Shown here: positions 30,958-39,364 of the stretch, one piece after another
Layout: every line of letters begins with the position of its first letter
How positions within the stretch are numbered: position 1 is the stretch's first letter
Source of the DNA: an uncultured bacterium
Lineage (GTDB): Bacteria; Desulfobacterota; GWC2-55-46
Reading direction: 5' to 3'
DNA: 53,725 nt
Assembly (NCBI GenBank): GCA_905339405.1
Contig: CAJPGC010000033.1
Span: 1 to 53,725 of the forward strand
The notes under the pieces: model-generated
The model's input: the letters and a program-made list of their open reading frames with translations, nothing else
Database searches by the model: none
What the model was told of the DNA's origin: nothing
Translations under genes and position numbers: made by a program

Positions 30958-32630
30958 GCGAAGGGGAGAGGGTGGAAAAATCCCTCCGGATGATACCCCT
31001 CGGGGGCCTCGGAGAGATAGGCCTCAACATGATGGCGATGGAGTACGATGACACCATAATAGTCATCGACTGCGGCCTCATGTTCCCGGAAGACTACATG
31101 CTTGGCATAGACCTGGTCATTCCGGACGTCACTTACCTGGCGCGGAACCGCGACAAGGTCAAGGCCTTCATAATAACCCACGGGCACGAGGACCACACCG
31201 GGGCCCTGCCTTTCGTACTGCGCGAGATAGACGCGCCGATATACGGCACGGCCCTCACCATAGGCCTTATCGAGGAGAAGCTCGAGGAGTTCGGACTGGC
31301 AAACTCGACCGTCCTGGAGACGGTGCGCCCGAGGGACAGGGTATCGATAGGCCCCTTTGACATCGAGTTCATCAGGGTGAGCCATTCCATTGTCGACGGC
31401 TGCGGGCTGGCGATAAAGACCCCCGTCGGCACCGTCGTGCACACGGGGGACTTCAAGATGGACCAGACCCCGGTAGACGGCGAGGTCATGGACTACGCCA
31501 GGTTCTCCGAGTACGGCGAGGCGGGCGTCCTTCTTTTCATGTCGGATTCGACGAACGTCGAAAAGGAAGGCTACACGCTCTCGGAGCGCGAGATAGGCTT
31601 CAACCTCGAGGACATCTTCAGGAGGTGCGAAGGCCGGATAATCGTCGCGGCCTTCTCCTCGAACATACACCGCATACAGCAGGTCATGGACGCCGCCGAG
31701 AAGTTCGGCCGCAAGGTCGTCCTGAACGGCAAGAGCATGGTCGCGAACTCGAGGATAGCCCGCGCGCTCGGGTACTTGAAGGCCTCCGACGGGCTCATGG
31801 TAGACCTGCGCGACCTGGACAGCCTGCCCCACCAGAGGGTCGTGCTGCTGACCACCGGCAGCCAGGGCGAGCCGATGAGCGCCCTCACGCGCATGGCCAT
31901 GGACAACCACAAGCAGATAAAGGTCACGAAGGGCGACACCATAATACTGTCGTCCAAGTTCATACCCGGCCACGAAAAGGCCATCTCCACCATGATGAAC
32001 CACCTGTACAGGAGAGGGGCCGACGTCATATACGAGAAGGTCTCGGAGGTGCACGTCTCGGGACACGCCAGCCGCGAAGAGCTCAAGATAATGCTCAACA
32101 TAGTGAAGCCCAGGTACTTCATGCCGGTCCACGGCGAGTACAGGCACCTGGTGCTCCACGGAAGGCTTGCCGGAACAGTCGGCATACCTGAAGAGAACAT
32201 TTTCGTCGCGGAGGACGGGGACGTCATCGAGTTCACGAAGGACGGGGCAGGGAAGGCCGGCAAGGTCGAGCACGGCAGGGTCTTCGTCGACGGCAAGGGC
32301 GTCGGTGACGTCGGCGAGATGGTCCTGAAGGACAGGAACCACCTTGCCGAGGGCGGGATGGTGCTGGCCGTCGTCGCGATAAACAACTCCACCGGAGAGA
32401 TAGTCTACGGCCCTGAGATAGTCACCAGGGGGCTGGTCCTAGAGGAAGTGAGTCCCGGGCTTATAGAGCAGGCAAGGAACATAGTCGTGGAGACCCTAGG
32501 GAACATCAACGCCGAGGTCAAAACAGAGCAGCTCGAGGTCAAAGAAGAGGTAAGGCGGGCCTTGAGGAGATTTTTCAACAAGACTCTCGAGAGGAGGCCG
32601 GTCATCCTGCCGGTCATAATCGAGATATAG
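30954..32630 (+). CDS. rnj: Ribonuclease J
   Basis: The 558-residue protein is a beta-CASP metallo-beta-lactamase ribonuclease. Metal motifs are THGHEDHTGALPF near 74-80 and a conserved Asp in VVHTGDFK. The beta-CASP insert includes SDSTNVEKEGYT, and a late HVSGHAS motif follows. The C-terminal domain ends in the helical RRALRRFFNKTLERRP region. RNase J degrades and matures RNA 5' ends. The pairing of plsC with rnj is by context only. Confidence 0.95.
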   Translation: MSEGERVEKSLRMIPLGGLGEIGLNMMAMEYDDTIIVIDCGLMFPEDYMLGIDLVIPDVTYLARNRDKVKAFIITHGHEDHTGALPFVLREIDAPIYGTALTIGLIEEKLEEFGLANSTVLETVRPRDRVSIGPFDIEFIRVSHSIVDGCGLAIKTPVGTVVHTGDFKMDQTPVDGEVMDYARFSEYGEAGVLLFMSDSTNVEKEGYTLSEREIGFNLEDIFRRCEGRIIVAAFSSNIHRIQQVMDAAEKFGRKVVLNGKSMVANSRIARALGYLKASDGLMVDLRDLDSLPHQRVVLLTTGSQGEPMSALTRMAMDNHKQIKVTKGDTIILSSKFIPGHEKAISTMMNHLYRRGADVIYEKVSEVHVSGHASREELKIMLNIVKPRYFMPVHGEYRHLVLHGRLAGTVGIPEENIFVAEDGDVIEFTKDGAGKAGKVEHGRVFVDGKGVGDVGEMVLKDRNHLAEGGMVLAVVAINNSTGEIVYGPEIVTRGLVLEEVSPGLIEQARNIVVETLGNINAEVKTEQLEVKEEVRRALRRFFNKTLERRPVILPVIIEI

Positions 32631-32643
32631 GCCGGGAAACCTT

Positions 32644-33753
32644 ATGGACAGCAAGAGCGTAGTCTGGTTCGCCGGCCTGAGGGCCGGCTCCAGGGAAAAC
32701 CTCTTCGACAAGATAGGCTCGCTTCTTCAGAACGCGGGCGTCAAAGATGCCTTCAGGAAAGGCCATCTCGTCGCCGTGAAGCTCCATTTCGGCGAGAAGG
32801 GCAACGCCTCCTTCATCCGCCCGGTCTTCGTCAGGAGGGTCGTGGAAAGCATAAAGGAGACCGGCGCGTCCCCGTTCCTCACCGACACGAACACCCTTTA
32901 CGTAGGCACCAGGGGCAACTCCCCGGAGCACCTGAAGACGGCCATAGAAAACGGCTTTGATTACGCGGTCGTAAACGCCCCTCTCATAATAGCTGACGGG
33001 CTTCGCGGGGACTCCGCCGCCCTCGTCAGGATAGGCGGCAAGCACTTCGACGAGGTGGGCATAGCAAAAGAGATTGCCTCTGCCGATGGCCTCGTCGTGC
33101 TCACGCATTTCAAGTGCCATGAATTGACCGGCTTCGGCGGCGCTTTGAAGAACGTCGGCATGGGCTCGGCGTGCAGGGAGGGCAAGCTCGCCCAGCACTC
33201 GAATGCCGCTCCGGTCGTTGACCCTTCCGGCTGCATGGCCTGCGGCGATTGCGTTGAGGCCTGCCCGGCGGCAGCGATAGAAGTCGGGGCGGTGGCCGTC
33301 ATAAACGAGGAGCCGTGCATCGGCTGCGGCCACTGCATAGCCGTCTGCCCTCAAGGGACAATAAAGATAAGGTGGAACGAGAGCCCCGCAAGGCTCCAGG
33401 AGAAGATGGTCGAGCACTTCGAGGGGGCGGTGAAGGGGAAGGAGGGCGCTTGCCTGTACCTGACCTTCATAACGCAGGTCTCCCCGGCCTGCGACTGCTA
33501 CGGGCACAACGACTCTCCGATAGTCCCGGACATCGGCATGCTCGCTTCGGCCGACCCGGTTGCCATTGACCAGGCCGCCGTTGACCTCGTGAACGGCGCG
33601 GAAGGCTTCAAGGGGACGGCCCTCACGTCCGGACATGAGCCGGGCGGAGACAAGTTCAGGGGCGTGCACCCGGATATCGACTGGGAGACGCAGCTCGATT
33701 ACGCCTCCAACCGAGGGCTCGGGTCGCGGGAGTATATCCTAAAAAAGATATAG
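32644..33753 (+). CDS. DUF362 protein with a 2[4Fe-4S] ferredoxin domain
   Basis: The 369-residue protein has an N-terminal DUF362 domain (VAVKLHFGEKGNASFIRP, LTDTNTLYVGTRGNS, THFKCHELTGFGGALKN) with an inserted 2[4Fe-4S] ferredoxin module: CMACGDCVEACP and CIGCGHCIAVCP. DUF362 proteins are common in anaerobes and are thought to bind an iron-sulfur cluster in redox chemistry. It starts 14 bases after RNase J and ends 13 bases before PilB. The substrate is unknown. Confidence 0.88.
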   Translation: MDSKSVVWFAGLRAGSRENLFDKIGSLLQNAGVKDAFRKGHLVAVKLHFGEKGNASFIRPVFVRRVVESIKETGASPFLTDTNTLYVGTRGNSPEHLKTAIENGFDYAVVNAPLIIADGLRGDSAALVRIGGKHFDEVGIAKEIASADGLVVLTHFKCHELTGFGGALKNVGMGSACREGKLAQHSNAAPVVDPSGCMACGDCVEACPAAAIEVGAVAVINEEPCIGCGHCIAVCPQGTIKIRWNESPARLQEKMVEHFEGAVKGKEGACLYLTFITQVSPACDCYGHNDSPIVPDIGMLASADPVAIDQAAVDLVNGAEGFKGTALTSGHEPGGDKFRGVHPDIDWETQLDYASNRGLGSREYILKKI

Positions 33754-33765
33754 AGAGATGAATCC

Positions 33766-35646
33766 ATGGCTATAAAGAAGATAGGCGAGCTGCTTGTTGA
33801 GGCCGGGCTCATAACCGACTCACAGCTTCAGGAGGCGCTCCAGGCCTCGAAGGACGGCAGGGGGCAGAGGGTCGGCGCGGTACTCGTCCAGAAGGGGTAC
33901 ACGACGGAGATAGACATAGCCCAGACGCTCGCCTTCCAGCTCGGAGTGCCGTTCGTCGAGATATCGAAGTCGCAGGTCGACCCGGACGCCGTTGGCCTGG
34001 TGCCCGAGCGGATCGCCAAGAAGTACATGGTAATGCCGCTTACGCATGAGCACAGGGTCTTGAAGGTCGCCATGGCCGACCCGCTGAACCTGCACGCGAT
34101 AGACGACCTCAGGTTTTCCACCGAGATGGAGGTGCAGCCTTCAGTAGCGACGCTCACCGAAGTGGAAGCCGCCATAAACACTCACTACCACTTGAGCGAG
34201 CCGATAGAGAACCTCCTCGGCGACCTGAAGAAAGACAGGCACGTCGAGCTGGTGCGCGAGGTCGAATCGGACAGGGACATCGTCGAGAACACGAAGAAGT
34301 CCTCCGCCCCTCCCATAATAAAGATGGTCGACTCCATCCTGATACACGGGTACGAGAACAGGGCGAGCGACATCCACATAGAGCCGCAGGAGCTGTCGGT
34401 GAAGCTCCGCATCCGGGTGGACGGCATAATGAGGGAGACGATGAAGCTCCCCAAGTGGGTGCAGGGGCCCGTCGTTTCCAGGATAAAGCTCATGGCCAGG
34501 ATGGACATAGCAGAAAGAAGGGTGTCCCAGGACGGCAGGTTCAAGGTCAAGCTCGGGGAAAAGGCGATGGACCTGCGCGTGTCCACCCTTCCGACCCAGT
34601 ACGGCGAGACAGTCGTCATGAGGCTCCTTGACCCGAAATCGGCAATGCTCGACCTTGCTGGCGCGGGCTTCCTTCCGGACGACCTCTCGAGAGTCAGGTC
34701 GATAATCGAGCGGCCCCAGGGCGTGGTCCTGGTGACAGGCCCCACGGGCAGCGGCAAGACTTCCACGCTCTACTCGATGATAGCGTCTATAAAGAGCGAG
34801 AAGATAAACATAATAACAATAGAGGACCCCATCGAGTACGAGCTCAAGGACGTGAACCAGGTCGCGGTGAACGACAAGACGGGGCTTACATTCTCTTACG
34901 CCCTGAGGAGCGTCCTCAGGCAGGACCCTGACGTCATACTCGTCGGTGAGATGAGAGACGAAGAGACATCCGTCATCGCCCATCAGGCCTCGATGACGGG
35001 CCACCTTGTCTTCTCGACCCTTCACACCAACGATGCGGTAGCCTCAGTCGTAAGGCTGCGGAACCTGGGCATACCTCCGTACATGATAGCCTCCGCTTTG
35101 AACGGGGTGGTCGCCCAGCGGCTCGTGAGGACCATATGCACGCAGTGCAAGGAGGCCTACGACCCCACTGAAGAGGAGCTTAAAAAAGGCGGGGTCAGGT
35201 GGAGCGGCAGGAAGCTGTACAGGGGGGCCGGGTGCAAGTCATGCTCGGGCACCGGGTACTCGGGCCGCGTCGGGATATTCGAGGTCATGACGGTGAGCCA
35301 GAAGGTCAAAAGCCTTATCAGCGCCGACGCCTCCGAGCAGGAGATCTTCAGGGCGGCCGTCGACGCAGGCATGACGCCCATGCACATGGATGGGCTCAAG
35401 AAGGTGGCCGCCGGGATAACGACCCTGGAGGAGCTTACGAGGGTCATATACCTCGGGAGGGCCGACGAGGCCTCCAAATGCGCCGTCTGCTTCGAAAACC
35501 TGCCGGAAGGCGCCCTGAGATGCCCGAACTGCGGGACGGCTCCCTCGAAGAACTGCCCTTCGTGCGGCAAGGAGAGCCAGAGCGGCTGGAAGGTCTGCCC
35601 CTGGTGCACGGCCGCCCTTTCAGGAGGCCAGCGAGCCGGCTCGTAG
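33766..35646 (+). CDS. pilB: Type IV pilus/type II secretion assembly ATPase with zinc-ribbon tail
   Basis: The 626-residue ATPase has an N-terminal MshEN domain (KIGELLVEAGLITDSQLQEA), the GspE/PilB core with Walker A GPTGSGKTST, Walker B VILVGEMRDEET and the internal zinc CxxC pairs (CTQC, CKSC). After the core it carries an unusual 45-residue tail with four CxxC motifs (CAVC, CPNC, CPSC, CPWC), a double zinc ribbon. No pilC, pilM or pilT lies nearby. It is expected to power extension of a type IV pilus or secretion pseudopilus. Confidence 0.9.
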   Translation: MAIKKIGELLVEAGLITDSQLQEALQASKDGRGQRVGAVLVQKGYTTEIDIAQTLAFQLGVPFVEISKSQVDPDAVGLVPERIAKKYMVMPLTHEHRVLKVAMADPLNLHAIDDLRFSTEMEVQPSVATLTEVEAAINTHYHLSEPIENLLGDLKKDRHVELVREVESDRDIVENTKKSSAPPIIKMVDSILIHGYENRASDIHIEPQELSVKLRIRVDGIMRETMKLPKWVQGPVVSRIKLMARMDIAERRVSQDGRFKVKLGEKAMDLRVSTLPTQYGETVVMRLLDPKSAMLDLAGAGFLPDDLSRVRSIIERPQGVVLVTGPTGSGKTSTLYSMIASIKSEKINIITIEDPIEYELKDVNQVAVNDKTGLTFSYALRSVLRQDPDVILVGEMRDEETSVIAHQASMTGHLVFSTLHTNDAVASVVRLRNLGIPPYMIASALNGVVAQRLVRTICTQCKEAYDPTEEELKKGGVRWSGRKLYRGAGCKSCSGTGYSGRVGIFEVMTVSQKVKSLISADASEQEIFRAAVDAGMTPMHMDGLKKVAAGITTLEELTRVIYLGRADEASKCAVCFENLPEGALRCPNCGTAPSKNCPSCGKESQSGWKVCPWCTAALSGGQRAGS

Positions 35647-35661
35647 CCGGTAAATTTCTTT

Positions 35662-35690
35662 TTGACTCAGGCTTTTAAATCTTGTAGATT
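35662..35690 (+). promoter_or_regulatory. Candidate promoter upstream of the cytochrome gene
   Basis: TTGACT (35662-35667) and TAGATT (35685-35690) are 17 bases apart. It lies about 135 bases before the cytochrome ATG, farther than the candidate at 35746-35774. Confidence 0.5.
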
Positions 35691-35745
35691 GTAGTTACAC
35701 GAAGATCGGGGTTTTTCGCTGCGCTTTCGTGGTCCGTTTTGGTGT

Positions 35746-35774
35746 TTGCCGGGCGGTTCCATTTGTGCTATTAT
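35746..35774 (+). promoter_or_regulatory. Nearest promoter of the cytochrome-luxR unit
   Basis: TTGCCG (35746-35751) and TATTAT (35769-35774) are 17 bases apart. The predicted start near 35781 leaves a leader of about 44 bases before the ATG at 35825. Confidence 0.5.
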
Positions 35775-35824
35775 GCCCGCGAGTTCGATTCCAGTACCCT
35801 GTTTTGAGAAGAATCCCCGCTTTT

Positions 35825-36400
35825 ATGCTGACGCCGAAACTGAAAACCTTGTTTATTACCGGGGCCGCGCTGCTTGTCTGCGCGCCCGTTGCCTTATCTT
35901 TAGCCGCGATGGACCCGGCCCCGGCGGACTGGCCGGATTACGAATACAACAGGGCTCCGGGTGAGTTCAAGAGGAACAAGTACGGTATGATCGACCCGAG
36001 CCCGGACGTCGTCTCGCTCCAGCAGCTCCCGGTCGACAGCTACGGCTTTGTCGATTGGACAAAGGCGATGAAAGACAGCATAATAGCCCCACGGGAGTCC
36101 ATAAGCGGAAAGGCCCCCAGGCTAGGCCCCGAGGACAGCGAAGCGTTCAGCGGAGACGTCCTCATAAAGTCCAAGATGAAGTTCATGCCGGACGTCATCT
36201 TTCCCCATTCCGCGCATACTGAGTGGCTGAAGTGTTCCACATGCCACCCCAGGATATTCAAGAAAAAGGCCGGCGCCACCCCCATAACCATGACCGGCAT
36301 CTGGAACGGCCAGTTTTGCGGCAGGTGCCACGATAAAGTGGCCTTTCCCACAAGGAACTGTTTCAAATGCCATTCAGTCCCCAGGTCCACAAGCAAGTAG
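35825..36400 (+). CDS. c7-type triheme cytochrome
   Basis: The product has a signal peptide (about 1-24, hydrophobic LFITGAALLVCAPVALSL) and three CxxCH heme sites: CSTCH, CGRCH and CFKCH. HSAHTEW supplies an expected His axial ligand. This is the c(7)-type triheme domain family of deltaproteobacterial periplasmic electron carriers. The ATG at 35825 gives a normal signal; a longer reading frame to 35729 is not supported. The unusual point is that it precedes two luxR-type genes by 23 bases and may be transcribed with them. Confidence 0.85.
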   Translation: MLTPKLKTLFITGAALLVCAPVALSLAAMDPAPADWPDYEYNRAPGEFKRNKYGMIDPSPDVVSLQQLPVDSYGFVDWTKAMKDSIIAPRESISGKAPRLGPEDSEAFSGDVLIKSKMKFMPDVIFPHSAHTEWLKCSTCHPRIFKKKAGATPITMTGIWNGQFCGRCHDKVAFPTRNCFKCHSVPRSTSK

Positions 36401-36423
36401 GCACGTTTTAACGGAGCGGCCCG

Positions 36424-37011
36424 ATGCCTTTTGACGACCTATCCAAAGACGAACTCATAAGGATACTCGAACTCGTCGAGATTTCGCAGAAATGCAAGAG
36501 CCCGGCGTCCGTGAAGAGCCTCATACTGGCCTCAAAGGACGTCCTCGAGGCCGAGTTTGCGGTATGCGGTTTTACTACCAGGGGCCCGCAGCCCGTGGTC
36601 AGCGACTTCGTGAACGGGAACTACCCGGAGGAATGGGTCAGGCGCTATACCGAAGAGAACCTCTGCCTGCATGACCCGGTAGTGCGTTTTCATTCCAAAT
36701 ACATGCTCACGCAGTTCTGGTCGGATGTTTTCGTTTTTTACGATTACCCGCAGGCCAACGCGCTCATCAGCGACGCCAGAGACTACGGCCTCAAATTCGG
36801 CATGACAGGGGCCGTGTACGCGCCCGAAAGAGACGAAGTCGCCCTGTTCACCTTCGCAAGCGACAGGAACAGGTTCAAGAAGCATCACAAAAGACTGCTC
36901 GAGATCATGATGACACATTTTTACAATGCTTTGAGCAAGAGTTTCATTGCGTTGCCAAGAGTCGGGGAAGCGAACAGCGGGAAGGAAGTCTTGGGCTTAA
37001 CACGCATTTGA
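36424..37011 (+). CDS. LuxR-type autoinducer-binding protein lacking the HTH domain
   Basis: The 195-residue protein matches the LuxR autoinducer-binding domain. It keeps the ligand-pocket pattern WVRRYTEENLCLHDPVV (Trp, Tyr and Asp-Pro of the signal site) and LTQFWSD. It ends at NSGKEVLGLTRI, which aligns with the first strand of the HTH of the next gene (LSNREKEVLCWM) and then stops. The DNA-binding domain is therefore missing. It could bind AHL without binding DNA, like the anti-activator TrlR of Agrobacterium. No frame in the following bases restores the HTH. A GGAGCGG site lies before the ATG. Confidence 0.85.
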   Translation: MPFDDLSKDELIRILELVEISQKCKSPASVKSLILASKDVLEAEFAVCGFTTRGPQPVVSDFVNGNYPEEWVRRYTEENLCLHDPVVRFHSKYMLTQFWSDVFVFYDYPQANALISDARDYGLKFGMTGAVYAPERDEVALFTFASDRNRFKKHHKRLLEIMMTHFYNALSKSFIALPRVGEANSGKEVLGLTRI

Positions 37012-37024
37012 GGGGGTGGCAGAC

Positions 37025-37756
37025 ATGGTCTACAAGGATTTCACCAAAAGAGAGCTTGCGGAGATACTGGACATCATACAGGCCGCCCTGGCCTGCAAGT
37101 CGGAGAAGGATGTCATCTCGGTCACCGGCAAGGTAATGAGTCTCGTGTCCGCGGACATGGGCGTGTGCGCGCTGGGGGAGATCGACTCGGGCCGCCTCCT
37201 CAAGGTGGCCAACCACAACTGGCCGACGGAATGGGCGCTCATGTACACCGGCGAGGAACTCTATAAAAAGGACCCGGTGTTCCTCTTTAACTACGAGCAC
37301 TTCAAGTCATTCGAATGGAAAGACGCCACTGAGCGCTTCTCTGAAACGCCCAACAAGAACATCATGAACAGGGCCTGCGAGTTCAGGCTCAAATACGGCA
37401 TATCGAGCGGGATTTGCGGAGGCAGCTCGAAAGGCAGCATATTCTCCTTCGCGAGCGAACGGAACAGGTTCAGCAGCCACCACTTGAAGATACTCGACCT
37501 GCTCACGCCTCATATACACCAGGCCCTTGTGAAGACCCTCGATAACCAGACCAGGGCGGACATCGACCTCTCCAACAGGGAAAAAGAAGTCCTGTGCTGG
37601 ATGAGGGAAGGCAAAACGAACTGGGAGATATCCATGATCCTCAACATCAGCGAGAGGACCGTGAAGTTCCACGTTCAGAACATCGAGCGCAAGCTTAATG
37701 CTGTAAATAAAGCTCATGCGATTGCGATAGCGATGGATAACGGTCTGGTAGTGTGA
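37025..37756 (+). CDS. LuxR-family quorum-sensing transcription factor
   Basis: This is a complete LuxR-type regulator. The ligand domain has the Trp, Tyr and Asp-Pro pattern in WPTEWALMYTGEELYKKDPV and a Trp in SFEWKD. The C-terminal HTH reads LSNREKEVLCWMREGKTNWE and ISERTVKFHVQNIERKL, typical of this family. The ATG at 37025 is chosen: AGGGGG lies 8 bases upstream. It starts 13 bases after the truncated paralogue and its end overlaps the convergent luxI by 62 bases. It should bind the lux-box-like palindrome at 38476-38491 when occupied by AHL. Confidence 0.93.
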   Translation: MVYKDFTKRELAEILDIIQAALACKSEKDVISVTGKVMSLVSADMGVCALGEIDSGRLLKVANHNWPTEWALMYTGEELYKKDPVFLFNYEHFKSFEWKDATERFSETPNKNIMNRACEFRLKYGISSGICGGSSKGSIFSFASERNRFSSHHLKILDLLTPHIHQALVKTLDNQTRADIDLSNREKEVLCWMREGKTNWEISMILNISERTVKFHVQNIERKLNAVNKAHAIAIAMDNGLVV

Positions 37757-38363
37757 CCATCCACCTGTAATAATCCGGCTTCTTGACGTGCGCCGTTTCC
37801 TCGAACTCGCGCCAGTCAAGCATACATACAGCGGCCTTGACGCCGTCGGGCATGGTCACAAAGTCGCCGAAGGCCTCGACCGGAAGACATCCGAGCCGCA
37901 GGACCCTGAAACAACGGTTGTCCACGACCATTGCCGAATACCTTACCCCTTTCAGCAGATTCCAGTGGTACAACCCTTTATAAAGAATGCTTGTTACGTT
38001 CGGGGCATACTTGCTTGAGCGGTATTCCTTCTTTACGCAAAGCCTCGTTATCTCGGCCACATCGCTCGTACGCCGTATTTTCTTGTCCTTGGGCATCATG
38101 CAGGCGAACTCCTTGTCCAGCATGAACAAGTTCGGAGGCTGTATGATTCTGAGGCTGCCCATGAGCTCCATTTCATGGGTGAATACGCCGATCATCTCGG
38201 ATGTGTCGTCGTAGCTGTCGACTTCCATCCTGCCGGGGAGTTTCGGCACCCAGCCGAGTTCCTCCGAAAAGACCTCGTGCCTCAGTTTCCAAGCCATCTC
38301 GAACTCTTCGGGAGCGGAGATGGTTTTTACGATGCAATTTTCTTCCTGGAATATCAGCTCCAT
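37695..38363 (-). CDS. Acyl-homoserine-lactone synthase (LuxI family)
   Basis: The 222-residue LuxI-type synthase makes an AHL signal from S-adenosylmethionine and an acyl-ACP. Conserved residues are Arg28, Phe32 and Trp38 in RHEVFSEELGW, then Glu47, Asp49 and Asp52 in EVDSYDD, Arg72 in SLRIIQ, and Glu104 and Arg107 in EITRLCVK. The tail after 190 is family-like but not decisive for acyl chain length. AAGGGAGGTGCC precedes the ATG. Its 3' end overlaps luxR by 62 bases. Its upstream gap holds the lux-box palindrome shared with radC. Confidence 0.92.
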   Translation of the reverse strand: MELIFQEENCIVKTISAPEEFEMAWKLRHEVFSEELGWVPKLPGRMEVDSYDDTSEMIGVFTHEMELMGSLRIIQPPNLFMLDKEFACMMPKDKKIRRTSDVAEITRLCVKKEYRSSKYAPNVTSILYKGLYHWNLLKGVRYSAMVVDNRCFRVLRLGCLPVEAFGDFVTMPDGVKAAVCMLDWREFEETAHVKKPDYYRWMVTLPDRYPSLSQSHELYLQH

Positions 38364-38475
38364 GCCGGCACCTCCCTTTTCCCACTTTGTAGCAGGTGAG
38401 GGCCTCTGGATGTAACTGGCATGGCTAGCAGTTTAAAAAATCGTGTAAATGGTTTAGAATATAAGGTTTTGCCTC

Positions 38476-38491
38476 CTGTACCATGGTACAG
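38476..38491. promoter_or_regulatory. Lux-box-like operator palindrome
   Basis: CTGTACCATGGTACAG is a perfect 16-bp palindrome with the same CTGTA/TACAG ends as known lux boxes. Its centre lies 43.5 bases before the predicted radC start and about 121 bases before the luxI start codon. LuxR binding here is inferred. Confidence 0.7.
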
Positions 38492-38514
38492 TCGCCTTCA
38501 ACCTGCATTTGTAA

Positions 38515-38520
38515 TAGAAT
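38515..38520 (+). promoter_or_regulatory. Predicted -10 element of the radC promoter
   Basis: TAGAAT lies 23 bases after the palindrome end, with no consensus -35. The palindrome would occupy that place, as in LuxR-activated class II promoters centred near -42.5. The predicted start is near 38527. Confidence 0.5.
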
Positions 38521-38556
38521 CGCCGCTATCTGGAATTTCAGCACGCGGAGGCAGCA

Positions 38557-39270
38557 TTGGACAGAAGCGTTTCGGGCGGCACCCCGGGAGGCGGGAGGCC
38601 AGCGTCTTCAGGAAGGGCGCGTCAGGGGGCATTGGCGGCTCTCAAGCCCGTTGATATGCTTGAGCGTCTCTTAAGCTACGCGGTGAAGGAAAAGGAGCTG
38701 AAGGACGCTTCCACCGGGCTCATGAAGCGGTTCAAGGGGCTCCGCGGCGTGCTTGACGCGAGCCATGAGGAGCTGAAAGACTCGGGCCTGGTAGGCGAGA
38801 GCGGGGCCGTATTCCTTAAGTTCGTGAAAGAGGCGGCCGGGGTCTACCTGAAAGAGCGGATGATGGGGAAGGACGCGCTCGGCAACATTAAGTGCGTGCT
38901 CGACTATTTGAACCTGACGCTCTCGGGCGAGCGCATAGAGAAGTTCCTCGCCATATACCTTGGTCCGGGGAACGAGGTGCTCTCCGTCGACGTCCTGCAC
39001 GAGGGCACGATAAACCAGACGGTAGTGTACCCGAGGAAGGCAATCGAAAGGGCTTTCAGGCATAAGGCCTCGGGCGTAATATTCGTGCACAACCACCCCA
39101 GCGGGGACCCGGCCCCCTCTCAGATGGACAGGCAGCTCGCCAGGACCCTCGAAGGCGCCTCAGCCGCCGTAGACCTCGAGGTCGTCGACCATATCGTCAT
39201 AGGGAAGAACAGGCATTTCAGCGCAAGGGAAAACGGCTGGATGGCCGCCGGAAGGACGCGGAAGGCTTAA
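38557..39270 (+). CDS. radC: RadC-family JAB/JAMM protein, intact metal site
   Basis: The 237-residue protein has a shortened HhH part (LLSYAVKEKELKDASTGLMK) and the C-terminal RadC domain with an intact JAMM motif HNHPSGDPAPSQMD, plus EVVDHIVIGKNRHFSA. RadC was first linked to DNA repair and later to recombination-associated roles. Its exact biochemistry is still unsettled. A TTG start is chosen because GGAGG lies 6 bases before it. It is divergent from luxI across the lux-box palindrome, so it may be quorum-controlled. A degenerate paralogue lies at 9439-10143. Confidence 0.9.
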   Translation: MDRSVSGGTPGGGRPASSGRARQGALAALKPVDMLERLLSYAVKEKELKDASTGLMKRFKGLRGVLDASHEELKDSGLVGESGAVFLKFVKEAAGVYLKERMMGKDALGNIKCVLDYLNLTLSGERIEKFLAIYLGPGNEVLSVDVLHEGTINQTVVYPRKAIERAFRHKASGVIFVHNHPSGDPAPSQMDRQLARTLEGASAAVDLEVVDHIVIGKNRHFSARENGWMAAGRTRKA

Positions 39271-39286
39271 AAGAAGAAATGTGACG

Positions 39287-39338
39287 GGCGGGCCGTAACC
39301 ACCGGATTGATGCCGGGGTGGCGGGCCGCCTTGTTTTT
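39287..39338 (+). terminator. Terminator-like structure after radC
   Basis: The outer arms GGCGGGCCG-type and CGGGCCGCC, and the inner arms CCACC and GGTGG, form a bulged stem followed by TTGTTTTTT. It separates convergent radC and the PilZ gene. Confidence 0.6.
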
Positions 39339-39364
39339 TGGAATGGAAAGAAAGTATGCGAGGG

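Noticed and set aside
36424-37011. Frameshifted full-length LuxR
   Set aside because: The bases after the stop do not encode an HTH in any frame, so it is a true truncation rather than a simple frameshift.
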